Source: Cyathus striatus
Taxonomy: Eukaryota; Basidiomycota; Agaricomycetes; Agaricales; Nidulariaceae
NCBI GenBank assembly: GCA_025738555.1
Contig: JAOVFP010000016.1
Coordinates: 372,001-436,000 of the forward strand
Reading direction: 5' to 3'
Length of the DNA stretch: 64,000 bases
The position numbers were made by a program, and so were the translations under genes. Of this stretch, positions 1 to 12,123 are shown piece by piece. Under the pieces are notes generated by a model, which saw nothing but the letters and a program-made list of their open reading frames with translations, was not told where the DNA came from and did not search any database. Position 1 is the stretch's first letter. Every line of letters starts with the position of its first letter.

Positions 1-234
1 GACGCCTGAAAAAACATATATATGAAATTTAACTAGGTTTGTGTCTTCAATTTAATTTTGCGGGTTAACAGACAATGCAAGTTGGTTCTTCATGTTTCCA
101 TAATGAATAACATTACAACCGTTTGTATCATTAGCAGATTACCATACAAAGAAAACTTCGCATCGCTCCCAAAAGTATAATAATGAATAATAAATAATAT
201 CACAACGGAACATTCACTATCAACCCAGATATAT
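1..234. other. AT-rich flank, no gene seen
   Basis: Downstream flank of the minus-strand 7-TM gene. It is AT-rich with no coding frame of convincing length, and probably holds the 3' UTR and polyadenylation region of that gene. Confidence 0.4.
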
Positions 235-2891
235 TTACACTGAAGGCCTTGATGATTCCTCATCTACGTTCCGCCTTGACGACGCCTCACCCACATCCCA
301 CTCCCTTCCCATCTCACTCTCTTGATTCCCTTCCTCCACAGCAAGTCGCGGCTCTCCCTCTCCCACATCTCCAGCACCAGTATTCGGATTCGCCACAAAA
401 CTCGGATATTGAGGCCTCGTATCCTTTTTCGTAGCCAAACTGATCGACGAATTGATCTTATCCCTAAGAGAGCTCCTCGACCATATCCTGGATCACATTC
501 AGCTTCGTAACTAACAACAGTCCGTCAAAGATTAAAGAGTCAACTTACAGTGATACAATGGATATAACGTTCAGATGGGTGCTTGTAAGTGCCGGGATGA
601 TGAAATAATAAGTTCCGGAGATGTAGTAGAACTGATGGTACATATAAGACAGTTTTCACGGATACAAAACGTTAAGTGTGACGTACCAGGAAAACAGTCA
701 TAATCGCATAAAAACTGCAAGTACATATAGCGAACACAGTTCAAATGATTCAAGAGATACATTTACCTGGTAGCCGCAGCGCGATTCAGAGCGTAAGTAA
801 ACAATGTATCAAGTAACGATTTTGTCCTGTACATAACATAATATCAGTTCCTGTACGTCCTTCTATAAGAAAACACTTACCTATGTGCATTGGTATTGGT
901 CCCATGGAAAATATATACGAGGATAATAGTGATCAATACATCGCAAGAAGCGGTTCCGCCCCCTTGCACAGCTATAATCTAACCATAACATCAGTGCTGT
1001 GCAGAAGAATCCAATATCAGCAAGAAATACATACAATAGGCATGGCACCATCTCTTTTTTCACGAATCCTACGAAATGTTCCAGCTTCGATAATAAACGC
1101 AACTTGAACTTGAAAAACAATGTTAGGTGGTAATCGTATGTCGTTCATATGATAAAGTTCTACATACTCATTCCCGCGACTGCAGTTGACATTTTGATAA
1201 GAGTGTTTGAGGTAATCAAGAAGGCACTTACTAAACTGCATTACTGAAAGTAGTAACTATACCAGCGAGTGTGAAGTGGGATTAGAAGAATATAAAGAGC
1301 TTGAGCACTGACGACTGGTATGACAAGGTATCGGTAACGAGGATCCAAGCTAGAACTAACTGAATGTTCGGTTAGCACTACATTTAACATCATTTCGTGA
1401 CTCCGCTGAGTAGCGTACCGATCCATATGCATCCCGAGAAGAAACTGAGAGACCAAAACATTCGCTTAGCATTCTACCGAAGATAAGGACTACCTGCGTT
1501 ACTGTACTCACAGTTGTGCGATAAAGGTAGTTAGATACTAGTACGATTTTCAGTATACAATCAGAAAAATGTGTGACGAGAAATACGTACTACAAAAAAA
1601 TATTTGGCCTTGCAGTGAGGGTGCTCAATAGGTCATCGCAGATTATCACGGGGAGCGTATACATACCGGGACGGAACTGGAATATACTCAGAATAGACTA
1701 TTGCAAACGAAAACCAAACGTACAATACAATGTTGTTCAAGTCCGCTGCATCTCCAAAACTTAATATAAAGTTCGCATATGCTTGATGATTTGTGAATAT
1801 AGTTTCTAGCGTAGCTAAAAGCCTAGATAGATAGATGTTTCAGCCCATACACTGCGTGCACGCCTCGATATTTCAATGTGAAATAGCTTTGAAATATCGT
1901 GGAAATATTCTTATTATTACATCATTATTTCGCTTTGTAATACTCATAAAATTCACATATAATATTTCTCACATATTTGAAAGTCGCAATAACAAAGAAA
2001 TATTGAAACCCGGATCCCCATTTTCTTTCAAATCCTTTATTCAATATTTCAAAGGTTTTTCATCTATGAAATAACAAAGAAATATTTATTTGTCACACTG
2101 AGTAGTCACAATGAGCTTTGTCTACCATTGTCTCATCTTTGTGACATACATATGTCACAAGGCTCTTATCTAAGAGATCTTAGCAAGATCTTAGTGGCAT
2201 CGTGACATATGTCACAGTCGTCACAGTTGTCGCAGATGTCCCACAGTGTCGCAGTTGTGACGACTGTGACACTTTGGGGCGACGATTGTGACAACTGTGA
2301 CATATGTCACGATGCCACTAAGATGAGACAATGGTAGACAAAGCTCATTGTGACTACTCAGTGTGACAAATAAATATTTCTTTGTTATTTCATAGATGAA
2401 AAACCTTTGAAATACTGAATAAAGGATTTGAAAGAAAATGGGGATCCGGGTTTCAATATTTCTTTGTTATTGCGACTTTCAAATATGTGAGAAATATTAT
2501 ATGTGAATTTTATGAGTATTACAAAGCGAAATAATGATGTAATAATAAGAATATTTCCACGATATTTCAAAGCTATTTCACATTGAAATATCGAGGCATG
2601 CATGCAGTGATATGAATGTGGATTCGCGTATAACTCACATGAGAAGACAAACAGTTCCCTTTACTATGATGGGGTCAGCCATGCCGTATCGTCTTAAATA
2701 CTGCATGCCGACAAAGATCCCCACTCCAAACAGACTAGGTACAGTCAGAGAGTCAATTAGAACTTGGAATGGTAACCGGTAACTACTCACATCGAGTTAA
2801 TAATCGCAGCAATCATCTGCCCACCATATATACCGACAAATGTTGGCGCGACCTTCGGTTGATGTTGTAAGACGTGCTGTGTAGACATATT
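235..2891 (-). CDS. Seven-TM protein, DUF6534-type, with a fold-back element in intron 2
   Basis: A multi-exon membrane protein. Exon 1 begins MSTQHVLQHQPKVAPTFVG and runs into the first TM helix (YGGQMIAAIINS). Exon 2 gives TM2 (LFGVGIFVGMQYLRRYGM, then TVCLLM). Exon 3 starts near 1822 and reads LLATLETIFTNHQAYANF. Later exons read TASCDVLITIILVYIFHG, TKSLLDTLFTYALNRAA, then FYYISGTYYFIIPALTS. The last exon is a soluble Asp/Glu/Ser-rich tail beginning DKINSSISLATKK and ending at 235. This order of helices and the motif between TM5 and TM6 match the basidiomycete DUF6534 family, whose function is unknown although it is built like a receptor. Introns are about 50-90 nt except intron 2 (about 812 nt), which contains the 760 bp palindromic element. 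Exons between about 1130 and 1580 (TM3-TM4) are the least certain, so a defect there is possible. Family call is strong, exact model moderate. Confidence 0.8.
1850..2609. mobile_element. Fold-back (long inverted repeat) element, non-autonomous
   Basis: Two arms of about 288 bp (1850-2137 and 2321-2609) are near-perfect reverse complements, ending in CACTGCGTGC on the left and the complement of CACTGCATGC on the right. A second inverted pair lies inside (about 2207-2250 and 2280-2322). The centre is rich in GTGACATATGTCAC-type palindromes and TGTCGCAGTTGTGACG-like words. ATA flanks both ends (1847-1849 and 2610-2612), a plausible 3 bp target duplication. It encodes no transposase; the identical 72-codon frames on its two strands only reflect the inverted repeat. 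It sits wholly inside intron 2 of the 7-TM gene. Confidence 0.85.
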
Positions 2892-3597
2892 GGGGACGAT
2901 TGCGCAGGAAAGTGTTGAGGTTATCCTACCAGTTCCCTTATTATATCTGTCTCATTAGCGTTGCATGAAAGTAACATGATTCAGAGAATGAATTGAGATT
3001 CCATGTTTCATCTAAAATGTAAGTAGGGACATGCAGGCTTGCAGTGGTTACGTAACTATTAGTAGCTATATAGTCTTTATTGGTGGCGTTCTCAAGACAG
3101 CGGTAGTACAGTCCCTTAGTAAGTACATGGTTGCCGCTACAACATTGAACAAGCCCTTATAAAGTACTAGAACGAAGTCATTAGTAAGGATAAGTTATAA
3201 GCAGGAAATACATAAGACGGGACGCAGAGGGATAACGATGTTGACTTGATGTTGACAATGACCTAGGGCAGGTTCAGGGAGCGCACCACCGTGAGCCACC
3301 CGCCAATGGTCATTGCCCGCCAGACCCGGTACATAACTATTAAATAAAATAAGTACTTAGGCCTTAGGCCTTCGTATTAGTATTACGCGGTCCACGGCAT
3401 GTCGCAATTGCGACAAAGGGCCGATTCGTATAATCTCCGAAAATATGTTTAGACATATTTGTATTCCAATATACAATATATGTACAAATGTACACACATA
3501 TAAATATTTGCGTTACATAATCCAATGTTCGTGTCGACTTTCATGCTCTTAACAGCATGCTTGTCATTTACTTGTCAACTTCGGTATCATTGCTACA
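2892..3597. other. Intergenic: divergent promoter region of 7-TM and F-box gene 1
   Basis: No coding frame is recognisable. The stretch separates the minus-strand 7-TM gene from the plus-strand F-box gene, so it should hold both promoters. AT-rich TATATAAATATTTG-like sequence lies near 3498, about 100 bp upstream of the F-box start. Confidence 0.4.
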
Positions 3598-5349
3598 ATG
3601 AACGCATTCCTAGCTATTCCCAATGAAATTTTGGAAGAAATATTTTCGCATCTAAAAGTAAACGATTTCGTTCACCTGGTTGTCTGCGTTGAAGTTTTAA
3701 CAGATAATCGATAATCTAGGGATACCCTCGAGATCTCAGTCTTATCAGATTAACTTGCAAATCCATGAACAACGCAGTAGAGCTCCACTTATTTCACGAT
3801 ATAGCTCTTTGTTACAGAACTGAAAATCCGGAAAGGCTCATTCATCAGTTGGAAGCGTTAGCATACTCCACCTGGGGCTCTGCCATCAAACATGCACGAT
3901 CGCTTACCGTTGAAGCTCTGGCGGCACCTGTGTGTTCCTGTGGAAATATAATACATTCAAGTGTAAAGATATACTCTTACGCATGCATGCGATTATTGAA
4001 GTCCAATGAATTATTGGAGCCCATGAGGGCAGTGTTATCGATGGCGGTTGGAGCATTGAAGGGAGTATCGATTGTTAGGTAAGCACGATTGACGTACAAA
4101 ATGCGAGTTATCGTTACTAACACAATTTATGAAGATGGAATATTAATGGTGCCAGAAAAGGAGAACCTGAATGGGTTCGCGACGAAGTAGTCGCCGGACT
4201 ATCTCAAATAACGAGCTTGAAATCACTGAAGATAGAGTTTGACAAGCTATTAGATCCCGGCTGCTCTCCTATACGCTTTCACTCCATCCCTGCTCTGGCG
4301 GAACTTTCGATCATAGCGCTTAACCTTAACGTTAAGGAGTGGGATTCTGCATTCCATGGTTTACCTGATTTTGCCAACCGAAGTTCTCGATATCTTACAA
4401 AACTTCACCTAGAACGGCACTCTATTATTAAGCGCACCCCGTTGTACCGTTCTTGTTCTCATATCGAGACATTGCTTCAGAACGCCCTGCCTCTAGAAAA
4501 TCTCACTGGACTTACGGTCGTTGGATATGCGCTCCTAATATCAGACATAACAAGACCCCATTTCCAAAATCTGACGTCGTTATCCATTCAAAACGGACAA
4601 GATCCAAATATACAAGAGGAAAACATCATTGCTGCGTGGGGAAACGGAAAGGACGTCACCATTATCGAGCCTGGGACTGACATCTGGACCGGATTAACTG
4701 AAGAAAAGATTTGGCTTCAGGAAATAGCCATCGACGAACCAACGGAAACCCTGATACAATATCTTAGAAGTTACTCAGGCTTACAGCGCATGACTATACA
4801 CGGAGCCGTTTCTTATACCGATAATCGCTCAGATTATATTGCCAGGCGCTTTTATGAACTTGCGTTGCAGAGACATGTTCAAACATTGGAGATACTCAAA
4901 ATTGAACCGAGTTATGAAGGGAAATGGTGCTTTGGGGAACATAACGCAGATATTATTCAGAGTCTTACTAGCTTGCGGAAACTATCTATAGCAACAGCCA
5001 GAAACAACACAGCTGAGCACAACACCTTCAATAACGATGCTATGGTAAGTTTAGGTATTATTACTACTGTACTACTAGACTTCTTACTTAACTTAAGCAC
5101 GTATTACTCAATGCCGCCTGTTCACTTTCCACGCTAAATCTTGTCACAATACTTCCCGTGTTATCACGCAAGGAGCGGAATCAGAATGAACTCCAACTGG
5201 TTACTGACAAAATTTGTCAGACTATAGAGGGATTTGGTCCTCTGGAAGCTTCTAAATGCCACTTAATCATTCACGTTGCGCCTGTGACTTATCTCGGTTC
5301 TAGTCGTCCAATAATACCCTGTAGAGCAGGCCTTCTGCCTGCACTGTAG
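3598..5349 (+). CDS. F-box protein with divergent LRR-like tail (copy 1)
   Basis: Likely substrate adaptor for an SCF ubiquitin ligase. Exon 1 (3598-3657) encodes MNAFLAIPNEILEEIFSHLK, the first half of an F-box. After a 62 nt intron, exon 2 (3720-4078) continues GYPRDLSLIRLTCKSMNNA and the rest of the domain. Exon 3 (4135-5044) carries weak leucine-rich units (ITSLKSLKIEF, LTSLRKLSIAT). Exon 4 (5098-5349) holds ACSLSTLNLVTILP and the family motif GFGPLEASK. Intron positions match copies 2, 3 and 4. Unlike copies 2 and 3, the last residues (PCRAGLLPAL and stop) are encoded by a short GC palindrome at about 5322-5350, so the native C-terminus seems replaced. The substrate is unknown. Confidence 0.75.
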
Positions 5350-5350
5350 A
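5322..5350. repeat. Short GC palindrome (GCAGGC/GCCTGC type)
   Basis: GTAGAGCAGGCCTTCTGCCTGC forms a stem of GCAGGC with GCCTGC within wider GTAGAGC/CACTGTAG flanks. A close relative, in opposite orientation, lies at about 42957-42983. It provides the stop codon of F-box copy 1. Confidence 0.6.
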
Positions 5351-6949
5351 ATCGATGTTCTGACGCGTTCCGATGTCATCACGTGACCTTCCCATCAAGC
5401 GCGTCAACGCGTCTGCCGTTGAATTGTCCTGAACGCATCTCAACGCTCTCGCCATCGGACCAAATCCGCCTAACTCTCAAACCTTGGACACCATGAAGGA
5501 TACCTCAGGCACTCGAATACGAGTTGCAAAGCAACGGACTGCGACGCGTACGCACAGGACAACAAATTTCATTCGGACATCGGTCACACCACATTGCTTG
5601 GTCTAACAACTCTACATCTGCCCCTCCCCCTCGCCGTCGCTTCAAGACTTCTCTACAACTATTTTTCATTCTCTTAATATCACACTCCTTGAAACCGTAG
5701 TCAAGTTCCTATCACCTCCTTGGACTTAATAAAATTTTATTCACTCCTTTTAGGTATATTTCCTCTCCTTTTTCTTATTTAAACCGTGTATCTAGGCCTA
5801 TCGTACTCTAGTGAAATTCACCCCTCGTTTCTACCTCTCACTCTCTCTCGTTCTGTCTCTGAGTCGTCGTATCACTCGTTCTGATTGTTCTCACCAAGTC
5901 TCATTTTTCCGAATTCGTTCCAGAACTTCGTCTCGAAGTTCTGCTCCTTGTTGTGTCGTCGTTTCACTCAATTACGTCGCTAACACACTCTTTTACCCTA
6001 CCTTAGAACCTTAAGGTTAGACGGACGCACTAACCGCTCGCATTCTTCGTCGAGGAACCTTCAACAACACTTCGTCCTCTTCAACCCTCGAGATGGTATG
6101 TATTAACGAAGAATACAGAGTCGGGTGGTTATTGGTATAAGCATATGAACATTGGTAAGTCATGGTTTTACAATAGAAAAATGAGGAGTTCTTATCCTCT
6201 TGATCAGCTGATGTATGAAGTACATCTGTCATACCCATTTTATTGCATTTACCTCAACTTCCCGTCCAATTCAGCAACAAAATATAAAGCTTTGTGATTG
6301 TATGGCGCAAATTTTAATAGGTGTTTGTTGTTTCCAATGACCTTTCTAACGAACAGAATATTCTCTTTTCATGCGTTCTTTCACCCACTTAACTTGATCT
6401 GACCATGATGCTTTCCAACGTTCCCAACCAGCTTACAAGTTCGGATACTATTCACTAATCATGTAAGTGAGCTATTTTGTAACTAGATAAGTTTGTAGTA
6501 AGAAAGTGCGTGTTTACATGTTATGTCGCCAACAGCTTTAAACCGAAAGGAGGCAGAATTCTGTTGAGAACCTGAGTTTCAGTAAGCATGCCACCCCAAC
6601 TTGTCACTCCAGATAGATAGCATGTGATGTGCCGTTGGCTGAATATATGTGCCATTCTGGAGCCACACACATCTGGCTACATGCCTCGGTCACTCAGTAC
6701 TATCACTGTCAGTCTGAATCTTACCACGTACGCCGACGCTGATGCGAATACAAGTATCACCATACTAGGTATGTTGTCGATGGGGTACAACATGGAATTA
6801 TGAAATATGTGCAATTGTCTTCGAAATTATAAGGGAGAGAGAATAAGAGCAGAAATTGTGTGTATCGAGGAAAGATGTGAATATGCTGTGAAACAGATGG
6901 TATATGAATTGGTTATTGTTGAACGGATACCTGTTTTCAGGTTCACTGG
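5351..6949. other. Intergenic, no gene recognised
   Basis: About 1.6 kb between convergent F-box gene 1 and the P450. It includes a pyrimidine-rich stretch (about 5610-6000). Short open frames exist on both strands but none has a recognisable domain, signal peptide or consistent splice pattern. Confidence 0.4.
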
Positions 6950-9046
6950 CTAGAGTTCTCGATGAACCGATCGTGGTTTAAACCGGCAATCGAACTTAAA
7001 AGGATATCTATAGTGCCCCGTGATTCGTTAGTGAACAATTACAACAATACTATTGGTAGAGTACTTACGACACCATGCCCGATTCAAACTTGGGATTCGG
7101 TTCGAATTCTTCCCCGTGTGCATTTAGCGGCTTCAGGATATCAAAGTTGGCGAGAATGGAAACAGCGGTGTACCACACCGTCGACCATGCAATGTGCGAT
7201 CCAGGACATATCCTAATAGCTGAGTCAAACGGTAGGCGAAGTGGAACAGAAGTGTTGGCACCTTCGTCCAAATCCAAATAGGAAGGACCGAGGATCTCTT
7301 ATCGTATCATCAATTTCTCCATTTTTCAAATACCGATCAGGATTGAATGTATACGAGTCGGGATAGTCGTTTTCGTTATGTGCCATTGCCCTGTAGAATA
7401 TGTTAATATAAGATAAAATAGAATAGTAATCATTAGGCCCTAGCTTACCAGATATTCATGACAACCCAAGACCCGCTTGGCATTCTGTACCCATTATAAA
7501 TGTCGTCTTTATCCAGGAAATGAGGAACCCCTGTTGAAATTTATGTGAGGCGAATCCGTAAATAACGTTTAATCAAAATGAAACTAATTACCCATAGGGG
7601 ATGGAGGATAACGTCTAATACATAGAGTAAGACTCGATGCAATTCTATGTGAGAAATATCCCCACCTCAAAACCTCCAATAAAACTGCGGTAAAATACGG
7701 AAGATTCGGCTCGTCCTCAAATTCAGGTAACCGATCGTTTCCAATTTTCTCATCTATTTCCTCTTGAACCTTTCGTTGTATGTCAGGATAGCGTGTCATC
7801 AGCAGAACGAAGACGTGTAGAGCAGCCATCGAGGTATCGGATCCAGCTTAATAAATATGAACGTCGGAGTCGGCGTATGCTTATCACAACTTTTCTTACC
7901 GGAGTAAAATATCGAAGCCACGTCTTTAATCGCTTCTAACGTGCTTTCATCTTCCTTAGTTCCAGAGAGTTCATCAAGACTCATCGAAAGAAACAATTGA
8001 GATAAATTTGTTCCGGCAGCCTAGTAACATCTATGAGATACAAGCTAAACACGAATATACAAGCATTACTTACCAATTCCTGCCTTCCCTGTTCAAAAGG
8101 CCGATTCTTAAACTCCTGCGAAAGACCATACCACACCTTCGCTTCACGTTTAAATCCGGCACCAGGAAACCACTCAGGTAAGTGTAGTAAAGCAGGTATA
8201 ACATCGACCAAATAGTTTCCTGGTGTCCCTGCTTTAAGCCCTTCTCCCAATGCCGCCTTCGAAAATTCCACGTGTGGATCGTTTATCGGCTTGACTTTAA
8301 TACCATAGCCAGTCGCAAGAGCAAGTGCACCCGTCGTACTGTTCGGTAGCCTTAAGACAGTTACGTGAGGGGAAGTAGGAAACGAACTGTTGGATCCTTT
8401 CGTAGAATGATTTTGGCTCCTCTAATAATCCTTTCTCCAAGACTCGAACGAAATACTTTATGAGCGGTCGGTAGTTATGATGTAGATTGAGAGGGAAATG
8501 TTTCTGGAAGAGGCGTCTCCTCTCTCTCCATTTCTCCCCGTAAGGCATAACGGAGAATTGGAATCCCCATCCCATCCTTCACAACTATTAAGTAAAATTT
8601 AAAATTATCTGAAATTTGACATACAGCTCTGCTCCCATGATCAACCTCGGACTGTCGATGGTATAAGCAACAGAATAAAATAGCTTATCAGCTATAGATG
8701 GCTTACCGACTGGAGTATATACTAGACCTTTTCGTTAAAAGGTCATCTGCAGCTTTAACCGAGTTGAGGATAATGAACTTTACACCAATCGTCTCGGCAA
8801 ATACCACATCGGAGCCTAGTTGTGAATATAAACGAAAGCCATAGAATAAAATTTTAACAACCCACTATAGTCTTTGCCCCACTTCGTAAATGCTTCCCAT
8901 TGAAATGTTTTCGGAATATCCAGGAGATTACCAATTACTGGATATCGACGTGGCCCAGGAGGAAGCGGAAGGCGTCGTTTTTGAACGTAACCGTATATAG
9001 CCACCGAAACACAGAAGATGACAAGCAACAGTTCCATATTGCTCAT
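6950..9046 (-). CDS. Cytochrome P450 monooxygenase (agaricomycete microsomal type)
   Basis: Haem-thiolate oxygenase, probably ER-anchored. Start at 9046: MSNMELLLVIFCVSVAIYGY is the membrane anchor, followed by the proline hinge LPLPPGPRRYPVIGN. Further exons give the C-helix region YGEKWRERRRLFQKHF, an F-G region PEWFPGAGFKREAKVW, the I-helix AGSDTSMAALHVF (oxygen-activating AGxDT), the K-helix ExxR in VLLEVLRW, and PDSYTFNPDRYL. The haem loop is split by an intron of about 49 nt: FGFGRR at about 7261, then ICPGSHIAWSTVW from about 7211. Together they give the canonical FxxGxRxCxG. The last exon (YPFKFDCRFKPR) ends at 6950. All key motifs are intact across about 11 short introns. It resembles the CYP5150/CYP5144-like groups common in basidiomycetes; substrate unknown. 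Confidence 0.88.
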
Positions 9047-10164
9047 TTTGGGCAGATCAGCGATCAGCTAAGGTGCTGGCGGATGGTATTGAGGAAATTG
9101 AGCGGCGTGTACGATTCTTACTTATACATGTTTTCCTTGAGCGCTTAAATATCATCGAAACGAGAACTAATACTGTTTGCGTTACCGTACTGCTCGGCAC
9201 CGGGGTGAAACGGATTCAGGTTTGTAGCTTCATAAACTTAACGTACGCAAATGAACAAAGTTACGCACATTATTATTTTAGATTTTCGAACATAGGGAAT
9301 CATACAATGTCGTAGATTCTTTCATAGTAAGAGGGTTCCTTTCAAACTCGGGTGTATGCGCTTAATGTCAAAACAGTGGCATCTTCGTGGCTTGGCAGTA
9401 GGTAAGTACCCCAAATAAGATGTGGCTCATTGCAGTAACATCCCGCTCAACAGTACACGCACAGCACTCCAATGCCGCTCGTGACGGATTCTGAGGCTTA
9501 AAGGAACCTCGCCATTGCCGCCGCGCTCGGTTCAAGTACTAGGTGTTTCTGAGTGAACAAGGATGCAATTTGGAATCAGAATATACGTACACCAGTTGAT
9601 TGAGATTAAGCAAAACATGACTGAGGAAGAATTAAGATGATCACCTGGTGGAGGTTGAACGAGAGTCAGACATTGGTCAGACAGCTCGTGGAATGTTCCG
9701 GGACATAGCAACACGCGGTCACTACCGGAAACCCCCGGGCCCCGGGGGGCATTAAGCGGATTGCCGGCCCTATACCCGACGATGAAAAATTGAAAATCGA
9801 CTGAAATTTATTGTCGAACTTGGCAAGTTGAACTTTCAGTCACCTCCTTTCATATATTGGCATGATTAAGTATATCGCATTTTTTCTTAATGCCTAAATC
9901 ATTTTAGCAATGAATCAAACTGTACAACAGTGAGCGGCACAGAATGCGGACGTGGCATTGCCAGACGCACATACATGCTTAGCACCATCGAATCCTCAGT
10001 ACTCAGTACTCAGTGAGTACAACTCAAACCTTCAACATTTGCTTCGAAAACTGCGGCGACCTTATGTATTCGTATCCTTTTCAAATTTGATATATCATAC
10101 TATGTTGTCCGATGTTTATCACTCTCCCCAGGATATAAATGTCTAGTCTGTCGACATCGGATCT
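9047..10164. other. Intergenic, divergent promoter region with GC-rich palindrome
   Basis: Lies between the minus-strand P450 and plus-strand F-box gene 2. Nothing coding is recognised. A G/C palindrome (CCCCCGGGCCCCGGGGG, 9732-9748) stands out from its AT-rich surroundings. Confidence 0.4.
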
Positions 10165-11989
10165 ATGATGGCATTCAAAACATCAATACTCTCCCTTCCG
10201 TTCCATATTCTCGAAGATATCACAACCGGGGTACGCAATGCAGTCATTTTATTTATATGCCATTTAACAATTATAAATAATCACAAGATAAAACTCAAAA
10301 AATCACTTCGACTAGTATGCCATAATTTCAACGACGTGATAACTCCTCAAGTCTGTTCACGCGCTGTCTTACAACTAAGAGGTACCTCAGGAGACTTCAT
10401 CAACATTCTATCAGAGTTCGCCATTGGAACTTCCAAGAGCCATTTACACACAAAATTCCTCACAGTCCGTGATATATACCCTCCTGATCGCGAGAAGCGC
10501 TTCCAGTTTATCCCTGGTTCTTTTATGGGATACGAGAACGAAGATGACTGGGATGTTATTCGAGACTTGCTTCCCATTGCTATCTCAGCTTTTAAGAACG
10601 TGGTTTCTGTAAGGTGAGTCGTTTTCACATAATCTAACGCTTAGAACCCCTTCTAACGCATATATCTGCCAAGGTGGTACATTAGAGAATTCAACACGGA
10701 GAGCTGGATACCGACAATGGTTATTAACGGGCTGTGCAACTTGCCACAGATACAAAATCTGGATGTTTACATGGAAGGAGGGAGTAACTGGCATCCAGTC
10801 AACCTAGCCTCAATTCCACCACTTCAAGAGCTAACTCTACGCACCTGGACGTTCTACCGAATTCCCAGCGACAGCATGATTCTAGGGCTGTCGGAACTAA
10901 TCGAAAAGTCATCCAAGAATCTTGTAAAACTGACTTTTCTGAATTACAACGACGCTTTTGGACCTAGAGATATATCGTCTCTTGATATCATTCCTAATTT
11001 TCCTATTCTTCAAATTCAAGAGTTATCCTTGACTGGATACGTGATAACGCAAAATAGCACTCTCATACCCCATCTCCGCTCATTGACGTCATTGTCCATA
11101 ACCGACTCACAGCATCCAAGGCCAAACTTCGACCCGTGGAATGACCGCCTGCCCGTCGTAGATGATGTTTGGGTGGCTCTGAAAAGAGAAAAGATCCATC
11201 TCTCTACAATATCCGTTGACACTCCAACGTCGAGCCTAATTCACTATATAAAATCATACACTGGTCTAAAGTCTCTTTCCTTGACCGCTCCAAAGCGAGA
11301 TTCATCATCGATATCGAAAGAATTCTATAACGCACTTGAATCGCAATCGGCTTCTCTTAAAACGTTGGAGATAAAACCACACTTTGAGGGTGAATGGTGC
11401 TACGAAGAACATAACTCCCATGTTTTCTTATCTCTCATCAATTTGACTCGCCTTTCAGTATGTGTTATAGCCGATCCTTACTTTAGGCCTATTACGATAA
11501 CTGATGAAGAAATCAATGCTGAACTCGAGGCGCTCATTCGAGGAGAAACTGGGGAATCACGCTTAGATTCATATAACTTCTCTGTTATACGTTCCTAACC
11601 TCCCATTAGAAACGGATACTAACGTCTGGACAATAACTTCTATTTAGAAACCACTCATCGAGATGGCATCGATGCTTCCTAAACTTCAAGTGCTTACGAT
11701 TTTAAGCGCTGATTTAGGAGAAAATGAAGGAAACTGGTGCGGAACGGACAGAAGGAAGCACGCTGTTCCAGTCTCAGAACTGATTCAACAACAAGTCACC
11801 ACTATAGGTCCACTTAATCCCGCTGAGTATCAGTTCAATATTGTGAACGGGAGAAGATATACGGTACAACAGGATACAAGTGGTAGATATTGGTATTGTG
11901 ACTGTACATCATCTGAAGACAAAGAGTTGGTCACGGAGGACCACAGCGCTTGCAATCCTAAATTTTGTCGCAATGCATGGTATAATTAG
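10165..11989 (+). CDS. F-box protein with divergent LRR-like tail (copy 2)
   Basis: Paralogue of copies 1, 3 and 4. Begins MMAFKTSILSLPFHILEDIT (F-box start). A 57 nt segment, 10231-10287 (GTACGC to CACAAG), falls where copy 1 has an intron; it is in frame, so it may be spliced out or retained. Then KKSLRLVCHNFNDVITPQV completes the F-box. Splices follow at 10613/10674 (VSVR then WYIREFN) and 11583/11648 (donor GTTATA, acceptor TTTAG). The middle exon has LRR-like stretches (LQELTLRTW, LKSLSLTA). The last exon carries MLPKLQVLTILS and the family motif IGPLNPAEYQF, ending at 11989 in a Cys-rich tail (WYCDC). No disruption is visible. Expected role: SCF substrate recognition. Confidence 0.78.
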
Positions 11990-12123
11990 ATGTAGCAAAT
12001 CGCGTGCTGTATAACTTCCTAGAGAATGAACTATAGAATATAACGAAGTGATGGGCAATCATATTTGCAACAATGTTCCTCTGCAAGAATTGGTATTATA
12101 CACGCTGGTATTGGTTCAACAAA

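Noticed and set aside
1835..2603. Identical 72-codon frames on opposite strands
   Set aside because: They exist only because the sequence is an inverted repeat; AT-rich, no domain, inside an intron.
7065..7277. P450 with mutated haem motif (FDSAIRICPG)
   Set aside because: The residues before ICPG are intron translation; the preceding exon supplies FGFGRR.
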